From an uncultured Clostridia bacterium (GTDB lineage: Bacteria; Bacillota; Clostridia; Oscillospirales; Ruminococcaceae): a DNA stretch of 6,412 nucleotides. Shown here piece by piece: positions 1 to 5,351 of the stretch (the stretch's first letter is position 1; each line of letters starts with the position of its first letter). The notes below the pieces were generated by a model, which saw only the letters and a program-made list of their open reading frames with translations, had not been told where the DNA came from and made no database searches. The stretch spans positions 1 through 6,412 of the forward strand of contig CANDLP010000142.1 of assembly GCA_947385505.1 (NCBI GenBank), written 5' to 3'. Both the position numbers and the translations under genes were made by a program.

Positions 1-1151
1 ATCACCCCCACGTCGTAGGAATCGAGACTATCGGTTTCGGGAAAGGTAAAGTCCGATTTAAAGCTTATTCCCGCTTTTTCCGCTTCGCCTTTTTTACGGT
101 GTATTATTACGTCGCATATAGGGTCGCCCGTATTAAAGGAAAAATCCAGCCTGTCCACCGTTTGGCTCATGCCTCCGATATACTCCGACAGGCGTTCGTC
201 TTCGGCGCCGCTTCTTTTTAAATATAGGGAGATATTTTCGATATGATTTTTCATATCGTGCCTTAACCCTCTTATATCGGAATAAATATCCTGTATTTCC
301 GTTATTTCCCCCCGCATCTGAGATATCTGGCTTTCAAGAATATCGCGCTTGTTCTTTTCTTCGTTATATTCCAGCATACTTTGAAACAGTATCACAGCGG
401 CGATGTTTGTACCTAAAAGCAAAATATCCACAAGCGGTATAAACAGTTTTGTAATAGGGACAACCTCGAAAATATCCGAATACTCTCCCCGTTCGCTGAA
501 TTCCATGATTCTTACCGTAATCGAAATACAAATGGAAGCCACAAGAGGAAGGATAAGAAAAACGCTTTCCCTTCGCTGAAGCCTATGATCCTTTTTCCTG
601 AAGCTTTTCTTTAATATTTTCAGATACAAGCCGAGAATAACCGCATATCCCGCCACCGCAGCCGCAGTTATAATTATGTCCAAAACAAACAGCACCATCA
701 TCCCGTGTTCTATTAAAAACGCTTCGGAACCCATTTCGGCGCTTTCGGCAATGCTGTTGAGTATCCCCATCGACACATCGCCCATAGACTGATATGTCAT
801 CACCGCTATTATTGAAACGGTAAGCTCTCTTCCCGCAAGAAAGCTGAATACTATAAACAAATTTATCGGACCGCAGTTATGAAAGAAAAGCCTTTGAAGT
901 ATCAGCAAAAACACGATCCTCACCGCCGTACAAAGTATATTCTGAAACACATTCACCGTATTAAAGGCAAAATAAATCACTGTCGCGCCCAAAACATATA
1001 TTGTCATCCAAGCAAGAAGAGTGGCTTTTTTACCGTTCTTTTCCTTTAAAAAATATCTTGTATAATTCAGGCACAGAACGGCGCTTGCCGCAAAACGTAT
1101 TATAAGCATCACAAAGCTGGAAATATCATAATACATATTCATATTATACAT
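1..1151 (-). CDS. GHKL-family sensor histidine kinase (AgrC-like), 3' end beyond window
   Basis: Reading the minus strand from ATG at 1151 gives an open frame of 383 codons with no stop before the left edge. The N-terminal part is a polytopic membrane region with about six to seven hydrophobic segments (roughly residues 10-30, 43-63, 70-90, 97-120, 150-178, 196-214 and 230-258). It is followed by a charged, probably coiled-coil linker (260-293) and an H-box LRHDMKNH at 296-303 with His298 as the likely phosphorylation site. This spacing and H-box are typical of AgrC/VirS-like kinases whose ATPase domain is GHKL type; that domain's N-box begins just where the window ends (SYDVGV). A G-rich ribosome site (GGGGGGCGGG, 1168-1159) lies 7 bases before the ATG, which supports this start. 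The start overlaps the end of the regulator's extended frame, indicating a regulator-kinase operon. Presumed role: membrane sensor that phosphorylates the adjacent LytTR regulator. The signal sensed is unknown. Confidence 0.9.
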   Translation of the reverse strand, partial: MYNMNMYYDISSFVMLIIRFAASAVLCLNYTRYFLKEKNGKKATLLAWMTIYVLGATVIYFAFNTVNVFQNILCTAVRIVFLLILQRLFFHNCGPINLFIVFSFLAGRELTVSIIAVMTYQSMGDVSMGILNSIAESAEMGSEAFLIEHGMMVLFVLDIIITAAAVAGYAVILGLYLKILKKSFRKKDHRLQRRESVFLILPLVASICISITVRIMEFSERGEYSDIFEVVPITKLFIPLVDILLLGTNIAAVILFQSMLEYNEEKNKRDILESQISQMRGEITEIQDIYSDIRGLRHDMKNHIENISLYLKRSGAEDERLSEYIGGMSQTVDRLDFSFNTGDPICDVIIHRKKGEAEKAGISFKSDFTFPETDSLDSYDVGV

Positions 1152-1269
1152 TGACTATCCCGCCCCCCTTTGCGTACCTTAGATATGCCTTTACAAAGTC
1201 GGGATATTTCTTTTTTGCCATGATCAGCCTTTCGCCGTTTACCGTCCTTATTTCCTCATAGCCGTAAGA
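1144..1269 (-). pseudogene. C-terminal remnant of the LytTR response regulator, in frame after the TGA
   Basis: Immediately after the TGA (1272-1270) the same frame runs 41 codons to a TAA at 1146-1144. It encodes SYGYEEIRTVNGERL, then IMAKKKYPDFVKAYLRYAKGG. This matches the expected end of a LytTR domain: a beta hairpin with the turn residues followed by the conserved [S/A]-x-[K/R]-[K/R]-[Y/F]-x-x-[F/L] helix. The frame is not shifted and nothing is missing, so a single base substitution separates it from the upstream part. Its TAA overlaps the kinase ATG by 8 bases, the arrangement expected of an intact, translationally coupled regulator-kinase pair. No good ribosome site precedes the only internal ATG (in LIMAKK), so it is probably not translated alone. 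Confidence 0.8.
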
Positions 1270-1863
1270 TCAGATATTTTCCATATTTACGAGAAAACAT
1301 CTGTGACAGCGATAAAAACCGCCGCCAAGCTTTGCTTCCAGCTCCTCCATTTTTCCGTAGGCTTCGTAAATCCCGTTTTTGGTATGATATATAGTCTTTT
1401 TGTTGCAGCTTTCAATATAATAAATATCGTGCAGAAAAAGCTTTTGCTGTTTTCCGAAAGATTTTATTACAATACACTCGGCGCTTTCGGCAAAGCTTGC
1501 TTCCTTTAAAGCGCGCCGGAAAACATGCGCGAGCTTTTCCTTGTCAGGAGGTTTTATAAGATAGTGAAAAGCGTTTACGTCGAACGCTTCCGACATATGT
1601 TCTTTAAACGCGGTGATAAAAATAATGATGCTTTTTTTGTCCCCGTTTTTTTCCTGTCTTTCTCTCAGGCGTCTTGCCGCTTCAAGGCCCGAAATTCCGC
1701 CCATGGCTATATCGAGAAAAACGATATCGTACTTTTCGGGCGAACAAAGTATTCCTTCGCCTGATGAAAATTGGGTTACCTCGGCTTCGGGACGCTGTTC
1801 CTTTATCAATTCGGCGATTTCAAGCCGTATTTCCTCGCTGTCGTCACATATTGCGATTTTCAT
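1270..1863 (-). CDS. LytTR-family response regulator, truncated by an in-frame TGA
   Basis: The 197-residue product has a complete CheY-like receiver domain: acidic pair Asp7-Asp8, phosphoacceptor Asp51 in FLDIAM, Thr84 in FITAF and Lys104 in IKPP. A LytTR DNA-binding domain begins near residue 130 (IVIKSFGKQQ, then HDIYYIES and the CHRCFLVNMENI segment). LytTR domains are about 100 residues, but here a TGA stops the frame after about 68. The frame stays open for 41 more codons that look like the missing end of the domain (separate entry). The full-length product would be 239 residues, normal for AgrA/VirR-like regulators. The ATG at 1863 starts directly with the canonical MKIAICDD, so the start is secure, although the ribosome site (AAGAG about 10 bases upstream) is weak. 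It is the likely partner of the downstream kinase and the candidate regulator of the divergent van-type genes. Whether the truncated form binds DNA is doubtful. Confidence 0.85.
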   Translation of the reverse strand: MKIAICDDSEEIRLEIAELIKEQRPEAEVTQFSSGEGILCSPEKYDIVFLDIAMGGISGLEAARRLRERQEKNGDKKSIIIFITAFKEHMSEAFDVNAFHYLIKPPDKEKLAHVFRRALKEASFAESAECIVIKSFGKQQKLFLHDIYYIESCNKKTIYHTKNGIYEAYGKMEELEAKLGGGFYRCHRCFLVNMENI

Positions 1864-2112
1864 TGAAATTTACTCTTTTCGATTTGGTTTCGGGTACATA
1901 CTCCCATTTTATTATAACGCAAATTCAAGCTTTTTTCCAGTGGTTTGGAGTGAAATGAAGGGATTTGGGCGCGAATTTTTTTAAGGGGAAAAAATTACAA
2001 AAAAAATAATAAAAACGTAAGCTTTTCTAAATGAATCCTTAAAACATTCCGACCAAAAAAGCTGTAAAATAAAAACCATAATATGAGACAAAAACGAAAG
2101 GCGGATTAAAAA
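1864..2112. other. Divergent intergenic region between the regulator and vanW-like genes
   Basis: This 249-bp AT-rich region separates the leftward two-component genes from the rightward van-type genes. It holds the leftward promoter listed separately. It also contains an AT-rich inverted repeat (AATTTTTT at 1974-1981 and AAAAAATT at 1989-1996, loop TAAGGGG). Two AGCTTTTTT-like stretches (around 1929-1937 and, inverted, 2055-2063) flank the middle. For the rightward genes the best -10 candidate is TAAAAT (2065-2070), with no convincing -35 at 16-18 bases, which would fit an activator-dependent promoter. I could not find a clear pair of 9-bp LytTR direct repeats. No coding potential is seen. 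Confidence 0.5.
1911..1939 (-). promoter_or_regulatory. Candidate sigma-70 promoter of the regulator-kinase operon
   Basis: On the minus strand there is a perfect -10 box TATAAT (1916-1911). A 17-base spacer separates it from TGGAAA (1939-1934), a 4 of 6 match to the -35 consensus. Transcription would start near 1904, leaving a leader of about 40 bases before the regulator ATG at 1863. This is a prediction from sequence only. Confidence 0.5.
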
Positions 2113-2937
2113 ATGCCCAGAAAAAGGCTTACACAGCTTTTCCCTTTTCTTATTCCCCTTAGAGTGTGGCAAAGAAACCTGTTTGAAGGCGTAAAAATGC
2201 ACTTTGACAAAAACAGATACGCCTGCCGCTTCGGAGAACTGCGGAAATATGAAATTTGCGCCGCAAAAACGGCGGTAATAAACGAAAACAGCGGAATGGA
2301 TATAATTTATCAGAAAAACAAGGCTCATAACCTGAAAATAACAAGCCAAACCATGAACCGTATCCTTATATGCCCCGGCGAAACCTTTTCTTTTTCCTTT
2401 CTTTCAAGAAACAGCCATAAGTACGGACGAATGAAGGACGGGCTTGTACTTATCGACGGAAAGCTTACCGCGCGAAAGGGCGGCGGCACCTGCCACCTGA
2501 GCAATCTGCTGTATCTTCTGTTTCTTACGAGTCCTCTCACCGTAACGGAAAGGCACGGTCACGGCGTAAAGTCTTTCCCGAACCCCGACGGCTCGGAGCT
2601 TGACGGGATTGACGCAACAGTAAGCGAAGGATGGCTCGACCTTAGAGCAAAAAACGAAACGGACGGTATTTATCAGATAGAAATTGCCTTTGACGATAAG
2701 TATATGTACGGGAGGATTCTTTCGGATACCGAATCCGATACGGAATACGAAATATTAAACGAAAACGTCCGATATGAAAGGGAGAACGGAAAACTGTACA
2801 AATACTTATCCGTTGCGCGAACGGAAACGGATAAGAAAAACGGCGGTCTTACGAAAAAAGAAAAGCTGTACGACGAAAGGATTCTTATTGCCTATGAAAT
2901 TCCCGAAGGCGTTTTTGCTTCGGATAAACCGCTATAG
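2113..2937 (+). CDS. vanW: VanW family protein
   Basis: The 274-residue protein begins MPRKRLTQLFPFLIPLRVW, which closely resembles the start of VanW proteins from vanB and vanG clusters, and has the usual length. The family core is present at about residues 57-200: INENSGMDIIYQKNKAHNLKI, PGETFSF (88-94), a glycine-rich GGGTCHLSNLL (123-133), RHGH (147-150) and VSEGWLDLRAKNE. There is no signal peptide or clear membrane segment. The molecular function of VanW is not established; it accompanies some vancomycin-resistance operons and is also found alone in many Firmicutes. Here it is the first rightward gene. It has a moderately good ribosome site (AAAGGCGG, 2097-2104, 8 bases before ATG) and is separated from the ligase by 219 bp containing a palindromic element. 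No vanY-type gene lies beside it, unlike in the enterococcal vanG cluster. Confidence 0.9.
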   Translation: MPRKRLTQLFPFLIPLRVWQRNLFEGVKMHFDKNRYACRFGELRKYEICAAKTAVINENSGMDIIYQKNKAHNLKITSQTMNRILICPGETFSFSFLSRNSHKYGRMKDGLVLIDGKLTARKGGGTCHLSNLLYLLFLTSPLTVTERHGHGVKSFPNPDGSELDGIDATVSEGWLDLRAKNETDGIYQIEIAFDDKYMYGRILSDTESDTEYEILNENVRYERENGKLYKYLSVARTETDKKNGGLTKKEKLYDERILIAYEIPEGVFASDKPL

Positions 2938-2944
2938 CAATCCA
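2932..2944 (+). repeat. 13-bp direct repeat, copy 1 (end of vanW)
   Basis: CTATAGCAATCCA spans the vanW stop codon and recurs exactly at the vanT stop codon (6359-6371). In both copies the TAG is the stop codon of the gene. The surroundings differ. Confidence 0.6.
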
Positions 2945-2953
2945 GAAATTGCT
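2936..2953 (+). other. Small hairpin at the vanW stop codon
   Basis: AGCAAT (2936-2941) and ATTGCT (2948-2953) can pair around a 6-base loop, and the stem starts within the TAG stop codon. A short T-containing tail (TTGTATT) follows. It is too weak and AT-rich to call a terminator with assurance, and the palindromic repeat begins a few bases later. Confidence 0.3.
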
Positions 2954-2958
2954 TTGTA

Positions 2959-3125
2959 TTAGAACGTGTTCACATAAAGCTCAGCACGCATATTTTCGGC
3001 AAATTTTGCCGCCTGCTGCGTTAAAATTTTTTGAAATATGATAATATTCCTGCAAAATTTTGCCTTGCAGGCGACAAAATTGTGCTCGTAAATATGCATA
3101 CTGATTTTATGTGAACACACTCTAA
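2959..3125. repeat. 167-bp imperfect palindromic element, MITE-like
   Basis: The two ends are inverted copies of each other. The outer 20 bases (left TTAGAACGTGTTCACATAAA, right end read inversely TTAGAGTGTGTTCACATAAA) match at 18 of 20 positions. Similarity continues inward with a few small gaps through TCAG, GCATATTT, AATTTTG and GCCTGC to about 3016 on the left and 3066 on the right. No ORF of plausible size lies inside. The size, terminal inverted repeats and intergenic position fit a non-autonomous mobile element (MITE) or a large fold-back repeat. TTA/TAA at the borders may be part of the ends or a target duplication. If transcribed between vanW and the ligase gene, it would form a long hairpin that could affect termination, processing or stability of the mRNA. 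Confidence 0.75.
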
Positions 3126-3151
3126 GATACGCCATAGTATAAAAAAGAAAC

Positions 3152-3165
3152 GGAGAATGAAAATG
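3152..3165 (+). promoter_or_regulatory. Ribosome binding site favouring the second ligase ATG
   Basis: GGAGA at 3152-3156 directly touches the ATG at 3157, which is too close for initiation. It lies a normal 7 bases (counting from GGAG) before the ATG at 3163. The start at 3163 therefore seems preferred; the difference is only two residues (MK). Confidence 0.6.
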
Positions 3166-4206
3166 AAAAAAACCGTAGCGATATTTTTCGGCGGCCGCTC
3201 CAGCGAATATAAGGTTTCGCTTATGTCCGCCGCTTCGGTAATAAAGAACATCAATAAGGAAAAGTACGCGGTGATTCTTATAGGAATAACCGTAAACGGA
3301 GATTTTTATCTTTATGAGGGTCAGGCTGAGGAAATTGAAAACGATCGCTGGTTTGACCAAAAGCGCCTCAGAAAAATCACAGTATCAGTCAACAGGAGCG
3401 ATCACGGCATAATTATGACGGATACGGGGGAAATAAAGAGAATAGACGTGGCGTTTCCCGTTCTTCACGGGAGGAACGGAGAGGACGGAAGATTACAGGG
3501 GCTTCTGGAGCTTGCGGGCATAAATTGCGCGGGCTGCGGTATGACCTCTTCGGCGATTTGTATGGATAAGTATTTGGCCCACGAGTTGGCCGCTTCAAAG
3601 GGAGTTTCCGTACCAAAGGGATATCTGTTTAAAAAAACGGACCGCTTTGATTATATTAAGGAAAAGATTGCCGATTTAGGATACCCTCTGTTTGTAAAAC
3701 CGTTAAAGGCGGGTTCGTCGGTGGGGGTAGGAAAAATACGCTCTCTCGGAGAGCTTGAGGCGGCGCTTAAAGAAGCGTTTGCTTACGATGATAAGGCTTT
3801 GATAGAAGAAAGCATTGACGGTTTTGAGGTGGGCTGTGCGGTATTGGGCAGTGTTGCGCCGATTGCGGGTGAGATTGACGAAATAGAGCTGGAAAACGAA
3901 AACGGCTTTTTTGACTTTTATGAAAAATACAGCTTAACGACAAGCAAAATACATTTGCCCGCAAGACTCACACAGTGCGAAAAAGAAAAAATAAAAGCCT
4001 TTGCCCTGAATATCTATAAGATATTGGGCTGTAAGGGCTTCGCGCGAGTGGATATGTTCTATACCAAAGACAAAAAAATAGTCTTTAACGAGGTTAACAC
4101 GATACCGGGTTTTACTTCTCATTCAAGATATCCGAGTATGCTTAAAGCGGCGGGGATTTCCTTCGGGGAAACGATAGACCGTCTGATAGAACTGGCGGCG
4201 GAATGA
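3157..4206 (+). CDS. vanG: D-alanine--D-serine ligase, VanG type
   Basis: The 349-residue protein is an ATP-grasp D-Ala ligase family enzyme that joins D-Ala to D-Ser in the cytoplasm. Visible family motifs are GGRSSEYKVS (12-21), FPVLHGRNGEDG (100-111), the ATP-grasp segments YPLFVKPLKAGSSVG (176-190) and ALIEESIDGFEVGCAVLG, and the metal/ATP site FARVDMFY with FNEVNTIPGFTSHSRYP (310-326). The omega-loop reads FFDFYEKYSLTTSKIHLPAR (251-270). This EKY-type loop, with Phe252 and Arg324 (SHSRYP, where ordinary Ddl enzymes have SHSL), is characteristic of VanC/VanE/VanG D-Ser ligases rather than D-Ala or D-Lac ligases. Length equals VanG. The first ATG (3157) abuts the ribosome site GGAG (3152-3155); the second ATG at 3163 is 7 bases away and is the more likely start (347 residues, MKKTVAIFFGG). 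The next gene lies 413 bp downstream. Confidence 0.93.
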   Translation: MKMKKTVAIFFGGRSSEYKVSLMSAASVIKNINKEKYAVILIGITVNGDFYLYEGQAEEIENDRWFDQKRLRKITVSVNRSDHGIIMTDTGEIKRIDVAFPVLHGRNGEDGRLQGLLELAGINCAGCGMTSSAICMDKYLAHELAASKGVSVPKGYLFKKTDRFDYIKEKIADLGYPLFVKPLKAGSSVGVGKIRSLGELEAALKEAFAYDDKALIEESIDGFEVGCAVLGSVAPIAGEIDEIELENENGFFDFYEKYSLTTSKIHLPARLTQCEKEKIKAFALNIYKILGCKGFARVDMFYTKDKKIVFNEVNTIPGFTSHSRYPSMLKAAGISFGETIDRLIELAAE

Positions 4207-4259
4207 TTTTATACTAAGGGGCGGTAAAAAAAGCGGCGAAGCCGCCAATGTCTTTTTCG

Positions 4260-4286
4260 CTTCCTTTTTGCACTGCAAAAAGGAAG
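4260..4286. repeat. Perfect 13-bp hairpin/palindrome
   Basis: CTTCCTTTTTGCA (4260-4272) is followed by a single C and then its exact inverse complement TGCAAAAAGGAAG (4274-4286). The RNA form would be a long stable hairpin with a minimal loop, sitting about 54 bases after the ligase stop codon. It may protect the 3' end of the vanW-ligase transcript or act as a weak terminator. There is no U-tract directly after it. Confidence 0.7.
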
Positions 4287-4344
4287 TAGGGTGTGGGACA
4301 AAGTCCCACGAAGTGAGCAATTTATACCTGCAAAGAAGCAGGCG

Positions 4345-4445
4345 AAGCCGCCGCTTCGGGCGTTGACATCCTTGTCAACGCTTTGGGCGGCGAACTCCGC
4401 GTCCTGCGGAAAGCCGCCGCTTCGGGCGCTGAAACTCCGCGTCCT
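4345..4445 (+). repeat. Short direct repeats in the GC-rich spacer
   Basis: AAGCCGCCGCTTCGGGCG occurs exactly at 4345-4362 and 4411-4428. AACTCCGCGTCCT occurs exactly at 4393-4405 and 4433-4445. A related block GGCGAAGCCGCC is found at 4235-4246 and 4341-4352. The repetition suggests duplication within an extragenic repeat element. An outer stem GCCGCC (4347-4352) with GGCGGC (4386-4391) can enclose the 4360-4381 hairpin as an alternative to the local 4343-4358 hairpin. Confidence 0.7.
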
Positions 4446-4508
4446 TGAGAAAGGAAGCCGACATAATAATAAAAAGGGGCTTTTTCTACAGTCCCTTACT
4501 CCCAAAAC

Positions 4509-4565
4509 ACTATTTGAAAATCATTACATATACTCAATTTGTCTATAATATGATTTTCAAATAGT
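4509..4565. repeat. Perfect 16-bp inverted repeat flanking a TATAAT box
   Basis: ACTATTTGAAAATCAT (4509-4524) and ATGATTTTCAAATAGT (4550-4565) are exact inverse complements separated by 25 bases. It could be a paired operator, a small mobile-element end pair, or an AT-rich RNA hairpin; T-rich sequence follows. The separation of arm centres is 41 bases, close to four helical turns, which would suit cooperative binding of two protein dimers on the same DNA face (inference). Confidence 0.7.
4544..4549 (+). promoter_or_regulatory. Candidate -10 box for a separate vanXY-vanT promoter
   Basis: TATAAT lies between the arms of the inverted repeat, preceded by TGTC. The bases at -35 (about 4520-4527, ATCATTAC) do not resemble TTGACA and fall on the end of the left arm. 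Initiation would be near 4556, within the right arm, giving a leader of about 60 bases before the vanXY start. An internal, regulated promoter would explain why the 413-bp spacer splits the gene set. Confidence 0.4.
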
Positions 4566-4602
4566 ATTAGAGATTTCTTTTATTGTTTTTTCTGAAATTT
4601 AC

Positions 4603-4607
4603 GGAGG
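4603..4607 (+). promoter_or_regulatory. Ribosome binding site of vanXY
   Basis: GGAGG is a perfect Shine-Dalgarno core, 12 bases before the ATG at 4620, which is slightly long. No alternative ATG, GTG or TTG lies in frame between it and 4620, so this start is retained. Confidence 0.6.
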
Positions 4608-4619
4608 TTTATAATAAGT

Positions 4620-5351
4620 ATGATAAAATTAAAAAGCGAAGATGTGGCAACAGGAAGCCTTGTGCTTGTAAACAAAAGGTTCACCGTAAGAAAAACGGCG
4701 GAGGATTTGGTTTTCTTTAACGAAAGCTATAAAAACATAACTCTTTCCGAAAAGGCAAACAGCGCGCTTCACCGACTGCTGGACGGCATAGGGGCGGGGG
4801 AGCGGATTGTGCCCGTAAGCGGTTACAGAAGCTTTGAGGAACAGGCGGACATTTACAATGCCTCTCTGAACGAAAACGGCTCGGAATATACAAAGAAGTA
4901 CGTGGCGATCCCCGGAGCCAGCGAGCACCAGACGGGACTTGCCATAGACCTTGCCTTAAACGAGGGCGAAATAGATTTTATATGTCCCCGTTTTCCCCGT
5001 TTCGGGATATGCGAAAAATTCCGCCAAGCGGCGGCGGATTACGGTTTTATTGAGAGATACAAAGAAGAAAAAAAGGCGGTTACCGGAATTTCGGGGGAGG
5101 AATGGCACTTCCGCTATGTAGGTTTTCCTCATTCAAAAATAATCGTGGAAACGGGTCTTTGTCTTGAAGAATATACCGAATATCTTAAAGCCTTCACTTA
5201 TCCCGATAAGCCGTTAAAAAGCCTTGGGTATTCGGTATATTACATACCTTGCGGCGGGAATGAAACGGAAGCAGATGTGGAAGAGAACTTTATTCTGTCG
5301 GGAAACAACGCCGACGGGTTTGTTCTGACGGAAAAAGAAAACGGCCTATGA
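4620..5351 (+). CDS. vanXY: VanXY-type D,D-dipeptidase/D,D-carboxypeptidase
   Basis: The 243-residue protein belongs to the zinc-dependent VanY/VanX peptidase family (M15). Enzymes of the VanXY group hydrolyse D-Ala-D-Ala and also remove the terminal D-Ala from pentapeptide precursors, so that D-Ala-D-Ser ends dominate. Visible motifs: substrate-side SGYRSFEEQ with Arg70; SEHQTGLAIDLAL with zinc ligands His103 and Asp110; and GEEWHFRYVG with catalytic Glu160 and zinc ligand His163. There is no signal peptide or membrane anchor, so it should be cytoplasmic like known VanXY enzymes and unlike membrane-bound VanY. The C-terminal part (LEEYTEYLK to SGNNADGF) also matches the VanXY layout. It lies downstream of the D-Ser ligase and overlaps the next gene by ATGA, indicating co-translation. 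Length is close to VanXY of vanG clusters (about 250). Whether both activities are present cannot be judged from the sequence. Confidence 0.92.
   Translation: MIKLKSEDVATGSLVLVNKRFTVRKTAEDLVFFNESYKNITLSEKANSALHRLLDGIGAGERIVPVSGYRSFEEQADIYNASLNENGSEYTKKYVAIPGASEHQTGLAIDLALNEGEIDFICPRFPRFGICEKFRQAAADYGFIERYKEEKKAVTGISGEEWHFRYVGFPHSKIIVETGLCLEEYTEYLKAFTYPDKPLKSLGYSVYYIPCGGNETEADVEENFILSGNNADGFVLTEKENGL

Larger units (their letters stand above)
4207..4500 (+). other. Non-coding, repeat- and hairpin-rich spacer between ligase and vanXY
   Basis: This stretch has no credible gene; the open frame across 4291-4548 has a low-complexity, arginine-rich and unrelated translation. It contains a chain of perfect short hairpins. 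These are GCGGC/GCCGC (4233-4237, 4241-4245), a 13-bp stem (4260-4286), GTGGGAC/GTCCCAC (4293-4309), CCTGC/GCAGG (4327-4342), CGAAGC/GCTTCG (4343-4358), GCGTTGACA/TGTCAACGC (4360-4381) and TCCGC/GCGGA (4396-4410). It also carries short direct repeats. The part from 4233 to about 4450 is GC-rich and contrasts with its AT-rich surroundings. It could be an inserted extragenic repeat, a structured RNA leader or attenuator for vanXY-vanT, or an mRNA-processing region. None of the hairpins has the immediate long T-run of a classical terminator. Confidence 0.6.

Noticed and set aside
1270..1272. TGA in the regulator read as Trp, Gly or selenocysteine
   Set aside because: TGA is a natural stop in the ligase and VanXY genes, TGG and GGA codons are used normally, and no stable hairpin follows the TGA as a bacterial selenocysteine signal would require.
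1303..1984. Several plus-strand open frames opposite the response regulator
   Set aside because: They are antisense to a gene with intact receiver motifs and show no domain or ribosome site of their own.
2936..2953. Intrinsic terminator after vanW
   Set aside because: The stem is only six AT-rich pairs and is followed by a mixed tail rather than a T-run, so it is listed only as a hairpin.
2959..3360. 133-codon open frame on the minus strand over the palindrome and the ligase start
   Set aside because: It is antisense to the clear ligase gene and includes the palindromic element; the translation shows no domain.
4233..4450. CRISPR array
   Set aside because: The repeats are few, of differing lengths and irregularly spaced, with no uniform spacers.
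4291..4548. 85-codon open frame on the plus strand in the ligase-vanXY spacer
   Set aside because: It runs through the hairpins and direct repeats, has no ribosome site, and its translation is repetitive (PPLRAL repeated) and unlike any protein family I recognise.
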